Below are positions 5,794 to 8,078 of a stretch of DNA of 8,078 nt, one piece after another. The position numbers and the translations under genes were made by a program. Numbering within the stretch: position 1 is the first letter of the stretch; each line of letters opens with the position of its first letter. Source of the DNA: Euryarchaeota archaeon UBA13. GTDB taxonomy: Archaea > Thermoplasmatota > Poseidoniia > Poseidoniales > Poseidoniaceae. The notes beneath the pieces were generated by a model, which ran no database searches, was not told the origin of the DNA, and was given only the letters and a program-made list of their open reading frames with translations. The DNA lies in the NCBI GenBank assembly GCA_002495945.1, contig DAHU01000027.1, positions 21,383 to 29,460 of the forward strand, given 5' to 3'.

Positions 5794-6630
5794 ATGCGTT
5801 TGTATTTCGGTTACGGATCAAATCTAGATTTTGATGATTGGTCCAAATGGTGCAGAAAAAATAATGCCAGTCCTGATGGCTTATCAGAACTAAAACGTGC
5901 ATTCTTACCCGGATACTCAATCAACTACAGTCACTATTCCAGCGGGAGAAAGGGTGGTGCTGCTAACATAATAGCGACTGGAAATTTATCAGTCGGTGTT
6001 TATGGTGTGCTGTTTGAGGTCAATCAAGAAAGTCAATCATCACTTGATGATAAGGAAGGTCACCCAAATCATTACCATCAAATTGAGGTTTCCGTGATTG
6101 GTGAAACCGGTGAAACAATCAGTGCTGTAACCTACATTTCAACGAAATATGAATTAGGTAGTTTCTTTCCACCAACTGACAATTATCATCAATTAGTCGA
6201 CAGCGGTTTGCATAGGCGACATATGCCTACTAGATTCATACAAGCTGCAAGAGAAAATTTTGACACGAGTGATTCCGGATACATCATCGCATATGGAACT
6301 CTAAAACGAGGCCAATCAAGAGAGCAAATAATGCCAGGTGAATATGTATGCGACGGCATAGTGAACGGTAAATTGTATGACCTCGGGCCGTTTCCTGGAT
6401 TGGTGGCAGGAGACATGGCAGTTACTTGCGAAGTCTATTTTTGTGATACAATGAACTCCAGCATAGAATACTTAGACCAAATCGAGGGCGCAAATTTAGT
6501 ACCCCCGCTTTATGAGAAAAAAATCATACCGGTTAAATGTGATGACGGTAAATTGAGGTTCGGTATTTGCTATTTTTACTGTGGTGACACAGCTGAACAA
6601 GACATCATTGAAAATGGTGTTTGGCAATGA
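5794..6630 (+). CDS. Tandem gamma-glutamylcyclotransferase-like (GGCT/AIG2-like) protein
   Basis: This 278-residue protein appears to hold two GGCT-fold domains. The first (about residues 1-155) opens with YFGYGSN (4-10), the glycine-rich loop that binds the gamma-glutamyl moiety. It continues with VYGVLFEV (69-76) and LDDKEG, whose Glu88 is at the catalytic position; a YHQL..SGLHRRHMPTRFI segment (131-149) resembles GGCT proper. The second (about 162-278) opens with IIAYGTLKRG (164-173), typical of AIG2/GGACT-like proteins, and has LDQIEG with the matching Glu231. Most family members are single-domain, so this is an unusual fusion. The family releases 5-oxoproline from gamma-glutamyl compounds, but relatives also act on other amides, so the substrate is open. 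I start at the ATG at 5794 (SD GAGGG eight bases upstream, Y-F-G-Y close to the N-terminus as usual), not the TTG at 5785. It lies between rps7 and EF-2, which are often adjacent in archaea. There is no signal peptide. Confidence 0.87.
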   Translation: MRLYFGYGSNLDFDDWSKWCRKNNASPDGLSELKRAFLPGYSINYSHYSSGRKGGAANIIATGNLSVGVYGVLFEVNQESQSSLDDKEGHPNHYHQIEVSVIGETGETISAVTYISTKYELGSFFPPTDNYHQLVDSGLHRRHMPTRFIQAARENFDTSDSGYIIAYGTLKRGQSREQIMPGEYVCDGIVNGKLYDLGPFPGLVAGDMAVTCEVYFCDTMNSSIEYLDQIEGANLVPPLYEKKIIPVKCDDGKLRFGICYFYCGDTAEQDIIENGVWQ

Positions 6631-6667
6631 TATAGACCAACGCAGTAGTATCATTACATGCGAGTTG

Positions 6668-6675
6668 CTTAAGAA
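6668..6675 (+). promoter_or_regulatory. TATA-like box for EF-2
   Basis: CTTAAGAA is preceded by GTTG, as the rps12 box is, and is centred about 46 bases before the EF-2 ATG, which would give a leader of about 20 bases. It lies in the 86-base gap after the GGCT-like gene; a T5 run at 6680-6684 follows it. Confidence 0.4.
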
Positions 6676-6707
6676 CCCCTTTTTAGTGGCCAACAACATC
6701 GAGAAGT

Positions 6708-6712
6708 GGTGA
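6708..6712 (+). promoter_or_regulatory. Shine-Dalgarno of EF-2
   Basis: GGTGA, complementary to the archaeal 16S rRNA 3' end, lies four bases before the ATG at 6717 and supports that start. Confidence 0.6.
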
Positions 6713-6716
6713 ACAC

Positions 6717-8078
6717 ATGGGCCGAAAAGAAGACAATATCAAGAAAGCAACAGAAGTAATGCACGTATTACCACAGATTCGTAATCTGTGTATCGCTGCA
6801 CACATTGACCATGGAAAGACAACTCTATCAGATAATCTAATTGCTGGCGCAGGAATGATGTCTAGTGATTTGGCCGGTGCTGCACGTGTTCTTGACTTCG
6901 ACGAGCAAGAATCCGCACGTGGAATTACCATCAACGCTGCATCTGCATCCATGGTTCACCAAGTCGATGGAACTGACTATCTGATTAACCTAATCGATAC
7001 ACCGGGTCACGTCGACTTTGGGGGCGACGTAACAAGAGCAATGCGTGCCGTAGATGGTTGTTTCATCTTGGCTTGTGCTGTAGAAGGACCTATGCCACAA
7101 ACTGAAACTGTTGTGAGGCAAGCACTGAAAGAGAAAGTTAAGCCAGTTTTGTTCATCAATAAAGTTGACCGACTAATCAACGAACTTCAAGTCACACCAG
7201 AGGACATGATGGAGAGATTCAAAGGAACTATTACCAAAGTAAACAAATTGATTAAACAATTCGCTCCTGAAGAATTCAAGAAGAGCTGGCAAGTTAGTGT
7301 TGGCGATGGAACTGTGGCATTTGGTTCAGCCTATCACAACTGGGGAATCACTGTTCCATACATGCAGAAGTCTGGAATTTCGTTCAAAGATATCTTTGAA
7401 TACTGTAACAATGAACAACAGAAAGAACTTGCACAGAAGGCGCCAGTACACGAAGTTCTGCTCGACATGTCCGTAACCAAACTACCGAGTCCTGTAGAGG
7501 CTCAGCCATACCGTATTCCTAACATTTGGACTGGTGACTTAGACTCAGCGATTGGAAAATCAATGATTGGTTGTGACCCAGAGGCAGAATTAGCCATGAT
7601 GATTACCAAGATTTGGATGGATCCTCACGCTGGTGAGGTTGCCGTTGGACGAATTTATTCCGGTGCAGTAAGTCAAGGTGAATCTGTATTTGCCATTGGT
7701 GCTGCTAAACCTGAGCGTGTTCAACAAGTAAGTATGATGGTTGGAGGTGACAGAATTACCGTGCCAAAGGTAGTTGCAGGTAACATCGCTGCTCTAACAG
7801 GTATTCGATCTGCTGCTGCGGGTGTAACACTATCTAAGGACAAAGATTTCACACCTTTCGAAGCAATTAGACACTACTCTGAACCTGTTGTCACTGTTGC
7901 TGTTGAACCTAAGAGTATGAAGGATTTGCCGAAATTTATCGATGCCCTGAGAGCATTAGCAAAATCAGACGCATCTCTTCAAGTAACCACAAATCAAGAA
8001 ACGGGTGAGGCTCTACTGGCTGGGATGGGTGAACTTCATTTAGAAATCACAGTCTATCGTATTGAAGAAGAACAAAAC
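6717..8078 (+). CDS. fusA: Translation elongation factor 2 (EF-2), 3' partial
   Basis: Starting at ATG 6717, 454 codons are open to the right edge with no stop; archaeal EF-2 is about 730 residues, so roughly 60% is present. It is the GTPase that drives ribosomal translocation. All GTP-binding motifs are visible: P-loop AHIDHGKT (28-35), switch I RGIT (68-71), DTPGH (94-98, with the catalytic His98), NKVD (148-151) and GSA (203-205). DFDEQE before switch I is typical of archaeal/eukaryal EF-2 rather than bacterial EF-G. Domain II covers about 285-370, and domain III begins around 388 ([12 protein letters not shown]) with GMGELHLEI at 436-444. The C-terminal domains, including the diphthamide histidine, lie outside. 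The N-terminus [15 protein letters not shown] matches the archaeal family. It completes the rps12-rps7-EF-2 order, separated from rps7 by the GGCT-like gene, and seems to have its own promoter. Confidence 0.97.
   Translation, partial: MGRKEDNIKKATEVMHVLPQIRNLCIAAHIDHGKTTLSDNLIAGAGMMSSDLAGAARVLDFDEQESARGITINAASASMVHQVDGTDYLINLIDTPGHVDFGGDVTRAMRAVDGCFILACAVEGPMPQTETVVRQALKEKVKPVLFINKVDRLINELQVTPEDMMERFKGTITKVNKLIKQFAPEEFKKSWQVSVGDGTVAFGSAYHNWGITVPYMQKSGISFKDIFEYCNNEQQKELAQKAPVHEVLLDMSVTKLPSPVEAQPYRIPNIWTGDLDSAIGKSMIGCDPEAELAMMITKIWMDPHAGEVAVGRIYSGAVSQGESVFAIGAAKPERVQQVSMMVGGDRITVPKVVAGNIAALTGIRSAAAGVTLSKDKDFTPFEAIRHYSEPVVTVAVEPKSMKDLPKFIDALRALAKSDASLQVTTNQETGEALLAGMGELHLEITVYRIEEEQN
6772..6790 (+). 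repeat. Perfect 8-3-8 inverted repeat within the EF-2 start region
   Basis: CACAGATT, a CGT loop and AATCTGTG form a perfect hairpin about 55 bases into the EF-2 coding region, over codons for Pro19 to Cys25. The encoded residues (IRN) are conserved in EF-2, so coding constraint plus chance may explain it. Confidence 0.5.

Noticed and set aside
6680..6684. T5 run as a terminator for the GGCT-like gene
   Set aside because: Archaeal termination can use T-runs, but this one is short and lies after the putative EF-2 TATA box, so I could not support it as a terminator.
1..8078. Mobile element, CRISPR, tRNA or defence island
   Set aside because: I saw no transposase or integrase, terminal repeats, spaced direct repeats, tRNA-like cloverleaf or defence-gene motif; gene content and signals look like ordinary chromosome.

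Overview
The window looks like a chromosomal segment of an archaeon. It carries S12 of archaeal type, S7 of archaeal type and the start of elongation factor 2 (EF-2, not bacterial EF-G), in the usual archaeal order rps12 - rps7 - EF-2. Start codons are preceded by GAGGTG/GGTGA Shine-Dalgarno (SD) motifs and by TTTAAG/TTAAATA-like boxes placed as archaeal promoters would be. Base composition is moderately AT-rich and genes are tightly packed. These traits fit a planktonic euryarchaeon of the Marine Group II/III (Poseidoniales-like) kind. That assignment is inference from general appearance, not from a search.

Layout. (1) Positions 1-1831, plus strand: the 3' part of a DHH/DHHA1 phosphoesterase gene, joined by a one-base TAATG overlap to an unrecognised helical-repeat (TPR-like) protein. 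(2) Positions 1823-4507, minus strand: a compact operon read right to left. It encodes a UbiD-family prenylated-FMN decarboxylase, a second TPR-like protein, and a Nudix hydrolase whose 3' end overlaps the convergent plus-strand gene by 9 bases. (3) Positions 4508-4673: a divergent control region. (4) Positions 4674-8078, plus strand: rps12 and rps7 (9-base gap, SD overlapping the stop codon), then a double-domain gamma-glutamylcyclotransferase-like gene with its own promoter-like box, then the first 454 codons of EF-2, which runs off the right edge.

How the genes fit together. S12, S7 and EF-2 form the decoding and translocation core and are probably highly expressed. The UbiD-family protein keeps all residues I would expect for metal, prFMN and catalysis. 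In an archaeon of this size class, the best-known role is anhydromevalonate-phosphate decarboxylase of the archaeal modified mevalonate (isoprenoid lipid) pathway, but a plain 'UbiD-family decarboxylase' call is safer. The Nudix and GGCT-like proteins are probably small-metabolite housekeeping enzymes with unknown substrates. The two TPR-like proteins are orphans.

I see no RNA gene, insertion sequence, CRISPR array, prophage or defence system. The most noteworthy items are the tandem GGCT-like fusion between rps7 and EF-2, the intact UbiD active site in a UbiD/TPR/Nudix operon, and the uniform translation and promoter signals.
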